Under the pieces are notes generated by a model that was not told where the DNA came from, ran no database searches, and was given only the letters and a program-made list of their open reading frames with translations. From the NCBI GenBank assembly GCA_036006525.1, contig DASYPP010000023.1, positions 1 to 39,367 on the forward strand: a stretch of DNA of 39,367 nt, in the 5' to 3' direction. Origin of the DNA: DASYPP01 sp036006525 (lineage in GTDB: Bacteria > Gemmatimonadota > Gemmatimonadetes > Gemmatimonadales > GWC2-71-9). The position numbers were made by a program, and so were the translations under genes. Numbering within the stretch: position 1 is the first letter of the stretch; the number at the start of each line of letters is the position of its first letter. Positions 8,433 through 19,035 of the stretch are shown piece after piece.

Positions 8433-10061
8433 TCAGGTTCCACTAGTGTCTTCAACTCCTCGATTGGCCTTGCGGGCGGACGCCTCATAGCGATCCGCCC
8501 GCCGCTGTTTCTCCGTCTCGTTCCATCCCAGCTCCGACGCCATGAGGTCGGCCACTTCCCCCACGATCGAACTGCCGTGGTCCCTGGTCTCATAGTAAAT
8601 GTGAACCCGCCGGACCAGGACATCCTCCAGGGTCTGGGCCAGTTCCCTCCGGCACACGTGAACCACTTCAGCCCTGATCGCGGGATGCTCGGCGTGCAGC
8701 GGTTTCAGCAGCTCCCGATCTTCCCTGGCCAGATTGTAGATCGCCGCGACCTCGGTCCCATAGTGGGAAAGCAGGTGCTCGACGGTCCGCTCGCCCAGGC
8801 CCAGCTCCACGCCCGCCCGCCGGAACGTGGCGAGATCCCGGGCTTCTCCGCCGGGGAGGGGTTCGACCGCGGTGCGGCAGGGGTCCGCCTCTATGCGGCC
8901 GAAGGTCTTCCGCAGCTCAAGCGCCACGGCGTTCACCATTTGTTCCGCCATCAGCCGGTGGGTGGTCAACTTGCCGCCCGCGATGGTCCACATCCCGCTG
9001 GGGCCCTGGACGATCCGGTGCTCCCGGGAAACCTGGGAAGCGCTCCGCTGGTCGGGCGGGGCCAGCAGGGGACGAAGGCCGGCAAAGGTGGACAGCACGT
9101 CGGTCTCGGTGAGCCTGGCGTTGGGGAAGTAGGCGTTGGCCGAGCGGAGCAGGTAGTTCACGTCCTCGGGGTTGGCCTGGACCCCTTCGGGTGACGCGGC
9201 GCTGTCGGTGTCGGTGGTGCCGATGATGGACAGGTCGCCCCAGGGCAGGATGAACATGATGCGCTGGTCGATGGGGCTGGTGATGGTGATGGCCTCGTTG
9301 TGGCCCAGCCGGGTGCGGGGGACCACGACGTGGGCTCCCTTGGTGGGGCGGAGCAGGGGGACCGCGTGGGGATACTCCATTCGCCGGATCCGGTCGCACC
9401 AGGGCCCGGTCGCATTGACCACCGTCATGGCCCGGATGAGGCCCTTCTCCCCGGTGAGCCGGTCCTCCACCCGGGCGCCGCGAACCCGGGCATCCACCAC
9501 TTCCAACCGCTCCACCCGCATATAATTGGCTACCCGGGCCCCGGCGGCGATCGCCCCGCGCGCGGTCGCCACGACCAGTCTGGCGTCATCGCACTGGGCA
9601 TCGTAATATCTCGCGCCGCCCACCAGGTCCATGGAGCGGAGCAGCGGCTCGCTGCGGAGCACCCCCCGCTTGCCCAACATCCGGTGCCACCGCACATTCC
9701 GGAACAGCGCAAGCAAGTCGTACAGCCACATGCCGATGGCCAGCCGCCAGAAAAACAGGCGGCCCCGGCGGTGGACCGGAAAAAGGAACGGGAGGGGCCG
9801 CACCAGGTGGGGGGCGATATCGAGCAGCGTCCGGCGCTCCCGGCTCCCCTCGAACACCAGACGGAGGTTTCCCTGCTCCAGGTACCTGAGTCCGCCATGA
9901 ATCAACCGGCTGGAACGCGAGCTGGTGCCCCATCCCAGGTCATGCTGGTCGACCAGGATGGTGCGAAGGCCGCGCATGGCCGCATCCCGGGCAATTGCCG
10001 TCCCGGTAATGCCGCCGCCGATCACCAGCAGATCTGCCGGCTCCGCCGTCAGCTCCGCCAA
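8433..10061 (-). CDS. glpD: Aerobic glycerol-3-phosphate dehydrogenase (FAD)
   Basis: About 542 aa. The N-terminal FAD motif LLVIGGGITGTAIARDAAMRG is followed by the family block TSSRSSRLIHGGLRYLE. Later come YYDAQCDDARLV, VNATGPWCD, IGTTDTD and IAGGKLTTHR, and a C-terminal DAO-C helical domain. Family knowledge: a membrane-associated enzyme oxidising glycerol-3-phosphate to dihydroxyacetone phosphate and reducing quinone. The start is uncertain. TTG at 10061 gives MAELTAEPADLLVIGGG, a normal length. An ATG at 10205 would add 48 residues read through a repeat array and the divergent methyltransferase. A family-like N-terminus (TSRRAGLAELT) would begin at an ATA, which is not a usual start. 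No glpK or glpF is nearby. Confidence 0.9.
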   Translation of the reverse strand: MAELTAEPADLLVIGGGITGTAIARDAAMRGLRTILVDQHDLGWGTSSRSSRLIHGGLRYLEQGNLRLVFEGSRERRTLLDIAPHLVRPLPFLFPVHRRGRLFFWRLAIGMWLYDLLALFRNVRWHRMLGKRGVLRSEPLLRSMDLVGGARYYDAQCDDARLVVATARGAIAAGARVANYMRVERLEVVDARVRGARVEDRLTGEKGLIRAMTVVNATGPWCDRIRRMEYPHAVPLLRPTKGAHVVVPRTRLGHNEAITITSPIDQRIMFILPWGDLSIIGTTDTDSAASPEGVQANPEDVNYLLRSANAYFPNARLTETDVLSTFAGLRPLLAPPDQRSASQVSREHRIVQGPSGMWTIAGGKLTTHRLMAEQMVNAVALELRKTFGRIEADPCRTAVEPLPGGEARDLATFRRAGVELGLGERTVEHLLSHYGTEVAAIYNLAREDRELLKPLHAEHPAIRAEVVHVCRRELAQTLEDVLVRRVHIYYETRDHGSSIVGEVADLMASELGWNETEKQRRADRYEASARKANRGVEDTSGT

Positions 10062-10088
10062 ACCGGCGCGGCGTGAGGTTATCGATCC

Positions 10089-10637
10089 GTGCCCCCTTCT
10101 CCCGTCTCCCGTCTCCCGCTGCCCAGCACCTGGTTCACCTGGCACGAATACCTCGTTCGCAAAGGGGCTCGGGTGCTGGACGTGGCCTGCGGTGAAGGCC
10201 GCCACAGTGTCGCCGCCGCGATGCGGGGCGCCCAGGTGGTCGCGCTCGACAAGGACGAAACCAAGCTCGAATCAGCCCGTGACTTCGCCAAGGCCGAAGG
10301 GCTGGAGATCGACTGGCGCGCGGTGGACCTCGAGTCCGACTGGCCGGAGCTCGGTGTTTTTGATGCGGTCCTGATGTTCAATTATCTTGACCGCAAGACG
10401 ATGTCCCGCATCGTGGATCTGGTCGCTCCCGGCGGGATCCTGATGATGGAAACCTATCTTACCACCCAGCGCGCTTTCGGGTGGGGGCCCTCCAGCGAGG
10501 ACCACCTGCTCCGCATGGGGGAAATCCGCACCCTGGCCCAGCCGCTGGAAGTCGTCCACGGCCGCGAGGTGATCGAACCGGTAGACACCGAGCGCTGGCG
10601 CGCGGTGGCCGGCGTGGTCGCTGAGCGGAAAAGATAA
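10089..10637 (+). CDS. Small SAM-dependent methyltransferase (class I)
   Basis: 182 aa. The SAM-binding motif RVLDVACGEGRHSVAAA is followed by the acidic residue of motif II (VVALDKDE), then DLESDWPELGVFDAVLMFNYLDR and APGGILMMETY. This matches the short TehB/UbiE-like methyltransferase group; the substrate cannot be told. Residues 3-13 are read from a heptad array (10094-10128), so the first dozen residues may not be functionally important. The GTG at 10089 is only 27 bases from the likely glpD start on the other strand, leaving little room for two separate promoters. Confidence 0.75.
   Translation: MPPSPVSRLPLPSTWFTWHEYLVRKGARVLDVACGEGRHSVAAAMRGAQVVALDKDETKLESARDFAKAEGLEIDWRAVDLESDWPELGVFDAVLMFNYLDRKTMSRIVDLVAPGGILMMETYLTTQRAFGWGPSSEDHLLRMGEIRTLAQPLEVVHGREVIEPVDTERWRAVAGVVAERKR
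10094..10128. repeat. One-armed heptad array J at glpD/methyltransferase boundary
   Basis: Five consecutive 7-base words: CCCTTCT, CCCGTCT, CCCGTCT, CCCGCTG, CCCAGCA. No complementary arm is visible within about 100 bases. It overlaps the first codons of the methyltransferase. Because 7 is not a multiple of 3, a change in copy number would shift the reading frame. Confidence 0.6.
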
Positions 10638-10669
10638 GCGATCCCCTCGCCAGTCTCACGCGGTTTCCA

Positions 10670-11962
10670 ATGTTGACACCTCCTCCCGGCCGCCGGGCGG
10701 CCATCATTGCCGGCGTACGCACCCCCTTCGCACGGAGCGGGACCGTCCTGCGCGACGTGTCCGGCGTGGACCTGGCCCGTCACGCCGCGCGCGACCTGCT
10801 GCTCCGCACCGGTCTCGATGGCGCGGAGATCGAGGAGGTGATATGGGGCCAGGTGGTACCGTCGGTGCTCGCGCCCAACGTGGCCCGCGAAGTCAGCCTG
10901 CTCCCCCAGCTGCCCCGTTCGGTCCCCGCCTACACCCTGAATCGCGCCTGCGCTTCCAGCGGGCAGACCGTCACCAATGCCCACGACCAAATCGTCCTCG
11001 GTAATGCCGACGTCGTATTGGCGGGAGGGGTAGAATCTCTTTCGGATGTTCCGATCCTGCATTCCCGCCGGATGAGTCGGATTCTCGTCGACGCCAGCAA
11101 GGCAAAGAGTCTGGGCGCGCGCCTGGCGACCTTCGCCCGGATCCGGCCCCGCGACCTGATCCCGGTCTCACCCGCCATCGCCGAGCCCTCCACCGGCGAA
11201 TCCATGGGGCAGTCGGCCGAGAAGATGGCGAAGGAAAACAGCATTGCGCGAGAGGACCAGGACCGGATCGCGCTGATGAGTCATCAGCGTGCGGCCGCCG
11301 CGACCCTGGACGGACGGCTTCCCGCGGAGATCGCGCCCTGGTTCGGCGGGCCCGAGATGACGCAGGTCATCACCAGCGACAACGGTATCCGAACCGACAC
11401 GTCGCTCGAGGCGCTCGCCCAGCTGAAGCCGGTATTCGACCGCAAGTACGGCAGCGTCACGGCCGGCAACTCGTCTCCGCTCACCGACGGCGCCTCGGCG
11501 GTGCTGCTCATGGCCGAGGAAAAGGCCAAGGCGCTGGGATACACTCCCCTCGCCTACATCCGGAGCTACGCCGCGGCAGCCGTGGATCCCGGGTGGCAGC
11601 TGCTGATGGGACCGGCCTACGCGGTCCCCAGGGCGCTCGATCGGGCCGGTATCACGTGGAAGGAGCTGGGGCTGATCGAGATCCACGAGGCCTTTGCGGC
11701 CCAGGTACTCTCCAACGTCCAGGCCTGGGCTTCCAGGCAATGGGCTGCCAAGCTCGGGCGGAAGGAGCCGGTGGGCGAGGTGGACTGGGAACGGACCAAC
11801 GTGATGGGTGGTTCCATAGCTATCGGGCACCCCTTCGGCGCTACCGGCGCCAGGCTGGTTACCACACTCGCCAACGAGATGGTGCGGCGTGATGTCCAGT
11901 TCGGCTTGATCTCGATCTGCGCCCAGGGCGGGATGGGAATGGCGATCGTCCTCGAGAGGTAA
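10670..11962 (+). CDS. fadI: Acetyl-CoA acyltransferase (3-ketoacyl-CoA thiolase, FadI type)
   Basis: 430 aa, close to the usual FadI length. Thiolase hallmarks: nucleophile Cys in LNRACASSGQ, GGVESLSDVP, EIHEAFAAQ with its His, GHPFGATGAR, and the second catalytic Cys in ICAQGGMGMA. Family knowledge: it cleaves 3-ketoacyl-CoA with CoA to release acetyl-CoA in the last step of beta-oxidation. The order thiolase then crotonase/dehydrogenase, both FadI/FadJ-like, suggests the two proteins form the trifunctional complex. The TAA stop is the start of the first heptad of array B. Confidence 0.93.
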   Translation: MLTPPPGRRAAIIAGVRTPFARSGTVLRDVSGVDLARHAARDLLLRTGLDGAEIEEVIWGQVVPSVLAPNVAREVSLLPQLPRSVPAYTLNRACASSGQTVTNAHDQIVLGNADVVLAGGVESLSDVPILHSRRMSRILVDASKAKSLGARLATFARIRPRDLIPVSPAIAEPSTGESMGQSAEKMAKENSIAREDQDRIALMSHQRAAAATLDGRLPAEIAPWFGGPEMTQVITSDNGIRTDTSLEALAQLKPVFDRKYGSVTAGNSSPLTDGASAVLLMAEEKAKALGYTPLAYIRSYAAAAVDPGWQLLMGPAYAVPRALDRAGITWKELGLIEIHEAFAAQVLSNVQAWASRQWAAKLGRKEPVGEVDWERTNVMGGSIAIGHPFGATGARLVTTLANEMVRRDVQFGLISICAQGGMGMAIVLER

Positions 11963-12095
11963 GAAGTAAGCAGTAAGAAGTAAGCAGTTAGAAGTTAGAA
12001 GTTAGCGGGACTGGTTTCGAGTACTGTCCCGCGTGTGTTGCCATGGCGCAATTCGCTGTCCCGCTTACCGCTAACTGCTTACTGCTTACTGCTTA
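11960..12095. repeat. Two-armed heptad array B (TAAGAAG/TAAGCAG) between fadI and fadJ
   Basis: The left arm (11960-12008) is exactly seven 7-base words: TAAGAAG, TAAGCAG, TAAGAAG, TAAGCAG, TTAGAAG, TTAGAAG, TTAGCGG. The right arm (12061-12095) is five complementary words (CTGCTTA, CCGCTAA types). Between them GCGGGAC (12005-12011) pairs with GTCCCGC (12026-12032). The fadI stop codon opens the array, and the right arm ends 11 bases before the fadJ ATG, so the array fills the intergenic region and no Shine-Dalgarno site is left for fadJ. Confidence 0.8.
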
Positions 12096-12106
12096 CCATT
12101 GGTCAC

Positions 12107-14239
<2,133 letters not shown>

Positions 14240-14245
14240 CAGGGC

Positions 14246-16501
14246 ATGGACGCCATCGAGCAACTGCGCCAGGGCCTCGCCGACCGCTACCGGATCGACA
14301 GCGAAATCGGCCGGGGCGGAATGGCCACGGTCTACCTGGCCACCGACCTCAAGCACGACCGCCAGGTGGCGATCAAGGTGCTCCGCCCCGAGCTCTCGGC
14401 CAGATCGGAGCCGGCCCGGTTTCAGCGCGAGATCAAGTTCGCGGCCCGGCTCACCCATCCCAACATCCTCCCACTCTACGATTCGGGCGAACAGGGCGGC
14501 CTGTTCTTCTACGTGATGCCTTACATGGGCTGCGAAAACCTCCGCGCCCGGCTGGACCGCGACCGCCAGCTTCCGCTGGAAGAGGCGCTCCGCATCACCC
14601 GGCTGGTCGGCGAAAGCCTCGACTATGCCCACCGCCAGGGAGTGATCCATCGCGACATCAAGCCCGAGAACATCATGCTGCTCGAGGGTCAGCCCGTGGT
14701 GGCCGACTTCGGGATAGCCCGGGCGCTCACCGCCGCCAACACCACGGGTGAAAACCTCACAGGGGCGGGTTTTGCCCTCGGCACGCCGGTCTACATGAGC
14801 CCGGAACAGGCCGGCAGCGGCGCCCAGCTGGATGGCCGGACCGACCAGTACAGCCTGGCCTGTGTGACGTACGAGATGCTGGCGGGCCATCCGCCGTTCC
14901 AGGGTCCCAACGTGCTGGCCACGCTGGCGCGCCACGCTACCACGCCGGCGCCGCGGATTCGGGCCGAGGTGCCGGACGTGCCGGTGCCGGTGGAGCACGC
15001 GCTGTTGCGCGCGATGGCGAAGGAACCGGGCCACCGCTTCGCCACGGTCGGCGAATTCGTGAAGGCGCTGGTCAGTCAGACCGCCAGCACCCTGGTCACC
15101 GAGCTTCCGCCCGAGCGGGAGACCACGACGATCGCGGTGCTGCCGTTCGTCAACGCCAGCGAGAACTCTGAAAACGAGTATTTCAGCGACGGTATCGCCG
15201 ACGAATTGATCAACGCGCTCTCCAAGGTCGAGGGCCTGACCGTGGTGTCCCGCACGTCATCCTTCTCCTACAAGGGAAAACCGCTCGACATCCGGTCCAT
15301 CGGCAACCAGCTGGGAGCGACCACGGTGCTGGAAGGCACGGTGCGCCGCTTTGGCGACCGGCTCCGGATCACCGCACAGCTCATCAAGGTGACTGACGGC
15401 AACCTGCTCTGGTCGGAGCGCTACGACCGGCAGGCGGAAGATCTCTTCGCCATCCAGGACGAGATCGCGGCGACCATCGTCGCGACGCTCCGGACCAGTT
15501 TCTTCCGCGACCTGGGCGCGCCGGAGCCGCGCCGCTATACCCCGAGCCTCGCCGCGTGGAACCTGTACCTCAAGGGCCGCTTCTTCTGGAACATGCGGAC
15601 CTTCGAAGGTGTGCAGCAGGCGATCCAGCAGTTTGAGGCGGCGATCAAAGAGGATCCCCAGTTCGCGCTGGCCTACACCGGCCTGTCGGATTCCCACGCG
15701 CTCGGCGTGGACTACAGCGCGGCGCCGGTGTTCGAGGGCCTCCGCCGCGCCAAGGAAGAGGCGCTGAAGGCGCTGGCGCTCGACGATAGCCTGGCCGAGG
15801 CGCACGCGTCGCTGGCCTGGGTCGCGTTCATCCACGAATGGGACTGGGAGACGGCGGGCCGCGAATACCGCCGGGCCATCGAGCTGGATCCCCGCTACCC
15901 ATCGGCGCGGCAGTGGTATGCCTGGTACCTGATGGCGATGGGCCGGACGGCGGAATCGCTGGCCGAGGGTCGCCAGGCGGTGATCCTCGATCCCGCTTCC
16001 ATCTCGATTCGCCGGAGCCTGGGCTGGATCCATTACTACGCCCGGGATGCCGACGCCGCGATCGACCACATCCGGAAGGCGATCCTCGCCAACCCGACCC
16101 AGGATGAGAGTCACTACATCCTGGGCCAGGTGCTGGTGCTGAAAGGCAATTACCCGCAGGCCCGCGCCGCCTTTCGCGAAGCTGCGGGCCCCGATCTCCG
16201 CAACACCAACGCGCTCTCCGGTATCGGGCGGGTTGCGGCGCTGGAAGGAAAGCTGGACGAGGCGCGCTCGATCCTCGATGAGCTCTACCAGCGAGCCAAG
16301 GTGCGTTACGTGTCGCCGGTGGATTTCGTGAAGCTGCACAACCAGCTGGGGGATACCGACGAGGTGTTTCGCTGGATGGAGAAGGTGTGGGAAGACCGGC
16401 GGGGCTGGCTGGTGTACCTCAACGTCGAGCCGACGCTGGACAACCTGCGCGGTGACCCGCGGTTCAAGGCGATGCTGAAGCGGATGAAGCTGGACCGATG
16501 A
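14246..16501 (+). CDS. Ser/Thr protein kinase with TolB-like domain and TPR repeats
   Basis: 751 aa. The kinase domain (about 15-270) is intact: GRGGMATVY, AIKVL with the ATP-binding Lys, HRDIKPEN, DFG and GTPVYMSPEQ. A TolB/FlgO-like domain (about 292-415) begins TTIAVLPFVNASENSENEYFSDGIADELI and holds LEGTVRRFGDRLRITAQLI. TPR-like helical repeats fill about 440-740. In many related proteins a transmembrane helix joins kinase and sensor part. Here the junction (TASTLVTELPPERETT) is polar, so the protein should be cytoplasmic. Only six bases separate it from fadJ, so it may be co-transcribed with fadIJ. Its target is unknown. Confidence 0.88.
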   Translation: MDAIEQLRQGLADRYRIDSEIGRGGMATVYLATDLKHDRQVAIKVLRPELSARSEPARFQREIKFAARLTHPNILPLYDSGEQGGLFFYVMPYMGCENLRARLDRDRQLPLEEALRITRLVGESLDYAHRQGVIHRDIKPENIMLLEGQPVVADFGIARALTAANTTGENLTGAGFALGTPVYMSPEQAGSGAQLDGRTDQYSLACVTYEMLAGHPPFQGPNVLATLARHATTPAPRIRAEVPDVPVPVEHALLRAMAKEPGHRFATVGEFVKALVSQTASTLVTELPPERETTTIAVLPFVNASENSENEYFSDGIADELINALSKVEGLTVVSRTSSFSYKGKPLDIRSIGNQLGATTVLEGTVRRFGDRLRITAQLIKVTDGNLLWSERYDRQAEDLFAIQDEIAATIVATLRTSFFRDLGAPEPRRYTPSLAAWNLYLKGRFFWNMRTFEGVQQAIQQFEAAIKEDPQFALAYTGLSDSHALGVDYSAAPVFEGLRRAKEEALKALALDDSLAEAHASLAWVAFIHEWDWETAGREYRRAIELDPRYPSARQWYAWYLMAMGRTAESLAEGRQAVILDPASISIRRSLGWIHYYARDADAAIDHIRKAILANPTQDESHYILGQVLVLKGNYPQARAAFREAAGPDLRNTNALSGIGRVAALEGKLDEARSILDELYQRAKVRYVSPVDFVKLHNQLGDTDEVFRWMEKVWEDRRGWLVYLNVEPTLDNLRGDPRFKAMLKRMKLDR

Positions 16502-16540
16502 GGTAGCTGCGTTTCGTCGAGATGGTGTTTGGTCTTTCAG

Positions 16541-16678
16541 CCCGGGACAACTGGAGCACGAAGACCACGAAGAAAACAAAGCGCACGAAGAACGGCTTGA
16601 ACAACATGCGTCTGTTAAGACGAAGAACTCTTCGTGATTTTCGGATACTCCGAGTTCTTCGTGTTCCAGTTTCGCCCG
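16541..16678. repeat. Two-armed nonamer array C (CACGAAGAA) between kinase gene and topoisomerase IB gene
   Basis: The left arm (16557-16592) is four 9-base words: CACGAAGAC, CACGAAGAA, AACAAAGCG, CACGAAGAA. The right arm (16628-16663) is four complementary words: CTCTTCGTG, ATTTTCGGA, TACTCCGAG, TTCTTCGTG. Beyond the words the pairing continues (ACTGGA on the left, TCCAGT on the right, then CCGGG and CCCGG). It lies between converging genes and is a candidate two-way terminator. There is otherwise nothing in 16502-16709. Confidence 0.78.
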
Positions 16679-16709
16679 GTGCGACTAGCAGTACCAACTC
16701 GCCTTCCGC

Positions 16710-17774
16710 TCACGACCTTTCAGCCACTCGGTTCTGAATGTATTCCAGGACTGCCAGCTCGTCCCGGCGCAACTCGACTGACGGCCGATCTCGCTTCCCC
16801 TCGTTGGGCTGCGGCGACACCGGCAGAACCGACCCTGCGAGGTAAGACTCGAGCACCACGGGATGGATGTAATACTTGCGGCACACCGCCCGGGTATTGC
16901 CCAGCCGTTTGGCCACCCGGTCGATGGCCTGCACCACGTTCGCCTTCGCCTCTTTTTCGCTGGCGCCGGGGCCGAGGGCGCGGAGCTCGAAGGCCGCGAG
17001 CATGGTGCCGGACCAGGTGCGGAAGTCCTTCGCGGTGACTTCGCTGCCGGTTGCACGGCGGAGGTAGTCGTTGATGTCGCCGGCATCTACCGTCTGCCGC
17101 TTGCCGTCGTCGTCCAGGTACTGGAACAGTTCCTGTCCCGGCAATTCCTGGCAGTGCTGGACGATCCGGGCTACCCGCCGGTCGGTGACCGCCACTGAAT
17201 GCATCAGGCCGCTCTTGCCCCGAAAATCGAAGCGGAGGGTGTGGCCCGTCACCTCGACGTGCCGCCGTTTCATCGTCGTCAACCCGTACGACTTGTTGTC
17301 CCGCGCGTACTCGTCATTGCCGATCCGGATCAGGCTCTTTTCCAGCAACCGGACGATGCTGGCGAGGACCTTGTCCCGGGGCAGCCCTTCCTTGAGCAGG
17401 TCCTGCTCCACCCGGGTGCGCAGCCTGGGAAGCAGGTTACTGAAATCGAGCATGCGGTCGAACTTGGTCGCATCCCGCACCTCGCGATACTTGGGGTGAT
17501 AGCGGTATTGCTTGCGGCCCCGCGCGTCGCGCGCGGTCACCTGGATATGGCCCTGGGGCGAAGGACAGATCCAGACGTCGCTCCAGGCCGGCGGAATCAC
17601 CAGGGCCTTGATCCGGGTCAGCTCGGCCTGATCCCTGATCGCTTTGCCACTCGGGTCCAGGTAAGTAAATGATTTCCCGCTTCGCTTGCGGCGAATGCCG
17701 GGCATCGTATCGGAGACGTAATGGAGGCCGGCCGCTGCTGCCGAGTCCCTGTGTTCCTGGTCGTCCTTGGGCAT
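16710..17774 (-). CDS. DNA topoisomerase IB (poxvirus-type), copy 1
   Basis: 354 aa. A N-terminal domain (YVSDTMPGIRRKRSGKSFTY, IPPAWSDVWICP, GHIQVTARDARGRKQYRYH) is followed by the catalytic domain. The latter has RLLEKSLIRIGNDEYA, KDFRTWSGT and the active-site region TRAVCRKYYIHP (Tyr at 301-302). Family knowledge: it nicks one strand through a 3'-phosphotyrosine to relax supercoils. The ATG at 17774 is chosen because it is preceded by GAGG and a longer start at 17840 would read through array D. It lies downstream of rho on the same strand, 97 bases away. A second copy sits at 21876-22958. Confidence 0.93.
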   Translation of the reverse strand: MPKDDQEHRDSAAAAGLHYVSDTMPGIRRKRSGKSFTYLDPSGKAIRDQAELTRIKALVIPPAWSDVWICPSPQGHIQVTARDARGRKQYRYHPKYREVRDATKFDRMLDFSNLLPRLRTRVEQDLLKEGLPRDKVLASIVRLLEKSLIRIGNDEYARDNKSYGLTTMKRRHVEVTGHTLRFDFRGKSGLMHSVAVTDRRVARIVQHCQELPGQELFQYLDDDGKRQTVDAGDINDYLRRATGSEVTAKDFRTWSGTMLAAFELRALGPGASEKEAKANVVQAIDRVAKRLGNTRAVCRKYYIHPVVLESYLAGSVLPVSPQPNEGKRDRPSVELRRDELAVLEYIQNRVAERS

Positions 17775-17787
17775 ATCCTCAGTGTTG

Positions 17788-17866
17788 ATGATTGGATGAT
17801 TAGTGCCTGGCGAATGAACGACCCCCAGCCATTCATCCAATCGCTAATGGCTAATCACTAATGAAT
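17788..17866. repeat. Two-armed heptad array D (ATTAGTG) between rho and topoisomerase IB gene
   Basis: Read on the minus strand, the arm next to the rho stop has the words ATTAGTG, ATTAGCC, ATTAGCG, ATTGGAT (right arm, 17830-17866). The left arm (17788-17805, GATTGGATGATTAGTG) can pair with it through GATTGGATGA. It begins 6 bases after the rho stop. The arms are less even than in other loci. Confidence 0.55.
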
Positions 17867-17871
17867 CATTC

Positions 17872-19035
17872 TCACGCCAATTGTTTGGCAATCTCCGCAT
17901 TCGACTCGGTTCGCTTCATCAACGTCAGCAGCCGGGACATCGCCTCCACCGGCCCTTCGCCGGTAAGCCGGCTGCGGAGCAGGTGGGAGACTTCGAGCAC
18001 CGCCGGCGCCAGCAGCAGTTCTTCCTTGCGGGTCCCGCTCGCGTTCAGGTCGATCGCCGGATAGATCCGGCGCTCGGCCAGCTCCCGCGACAGGGTCAGC
18101 TCGCTGTTTCCCGTCCCCTTGAACTCCTCGAAGATCACCTGGTCCATCTTGGATCCGGTGTCGATCAGCGCGGTCCCGATAATCGTCAGGGATCCGCCGC
18201 CCTGGCTCGGGTCCACCGCGCGGGCGCTGCCCAGGAACCGCTTGGGCTTTTCCAGGCTGGTGGCATCGAGCCCGCCGGAGAGCGTCCGGCCGGTGCCCCG
18301 CTCCGTGCTGTTGTAAGCCCGGGCCAGCCGGGTGATCGAATCCAGGATCAGAATGACGTCCTCGCCCTGTTCCACCCGGCGCCGGGCCCGCTCCAGGAGA
18401 ATCTCCGCCACCGCGATATGGCGGTCCGCGGCATGATCGAAGCTCGACGCGATCACTTCACCGAATCCGCACGATTCCATTTCGGTGACCTCTTCGGGCC
18501 GCTCGTCCACCAGGAGAATGAATAGCGCAGCCTCCGGATGATTCTTCACCAGGCCCTCCGCGATGGCCTGGAGCACCATCGTCTTCCCGGCCTTGGCGGG
18601 CGCCACTATCAGGGCCCGCTGGCCCTTGCCGAAGGGACAGAGCAGGTCGATGACCCGGTTGGTATAGTCCCGCTGGCCAAACCGCTTGAGCCCGGCGTCC
18701 AGGGTCAGCTGCTCCCGGGGGTGAATCGCGGCGAGCCGATTGAAGTCGGGCCGGGTGGCCAGGTCAGCCGGCGTCCGCCCGTTGATGCTGGTGACGGTCT
18801 TGAGCTCGGGGCCCCGGCTTTTTCCCCGCTCCGGGCGGCCGGGAGAGGCCACCTCCCCTATGATCTCGTCGCCGGGGCGAAGCCGGTATTGCTGGATCAC
18901 CCGGGCCGGAACATGGACGTCTCCGGTCGCCGGGAGATAGTTCTCGCTTCGGCGGCGGAGGAATCCGGCGCCTCGGTCGGTGAGGTCAAGCAAGTCGTGT
19001 GGGGTCAGCGGGACTCCAAAGGTGGGTTCATTCAA
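17872..19035 (-). CDS. rho: Transcription termination factor Rho, short form
   Basis: 387 aa. The RNA-binding OB fold is near 20-85 (RGAGFLRR, DVHVPARVIQQYRLRPGDEI). The ATPase core has Walker A APAKAGKT (about 145-152), LLVDERPEEVTEM, Walker B VILILDSITRLARAYN and the Q-loop region GLDATSLEKPKRFLGSAR. It ends with the conserved GTRKEELLL and LHRSRL-like blocks. Compared with E. coli Rho it lacks roughly 35 residues of the N-terminal helix bundle; the OB fold starts almost at once. A hexameric RNA helicase that ends transcription. The minus-strand sequence before the ATG reads TTCCTCCTTGA, with no Shine-Dalgarno site. Whether the genome has a second full-length Rho cannot be seen. Confidence 0.93.
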   Translation of the reverse strand: MNEPTFGVPLTPHDLLDLTDRGAGFLRRRSENYLPATGDVHVPARVIQQYRLRPGDEIIGEVASPGRPERGKSRGPELKTVTSINGRTPADLATRPDFNRLAAIHPREQLTLDAGLKRFGQRDYTNRVIDLLCPFGKGQRALIVAPAKAGKTMVLQAIAEGLVKNHPEAALFILLVDERPEEVTEMESCGFGEVIASSFDHAADRHIAVAEILLERARRRVEQGEDVILILDSITRLARAYNSTERGTGRTLSGGLDATSLEKPKRFLGSARAVDPSQGGGSLTIIGTALIDTGSKMDQVIFEEFKGTGNSELTLSRELAERRIYPAIDLNASGTRKEELLLAPAVLEVSHLLRSRLTGEGPVEAMSRLLTLMKRTESNAEIAKQLA

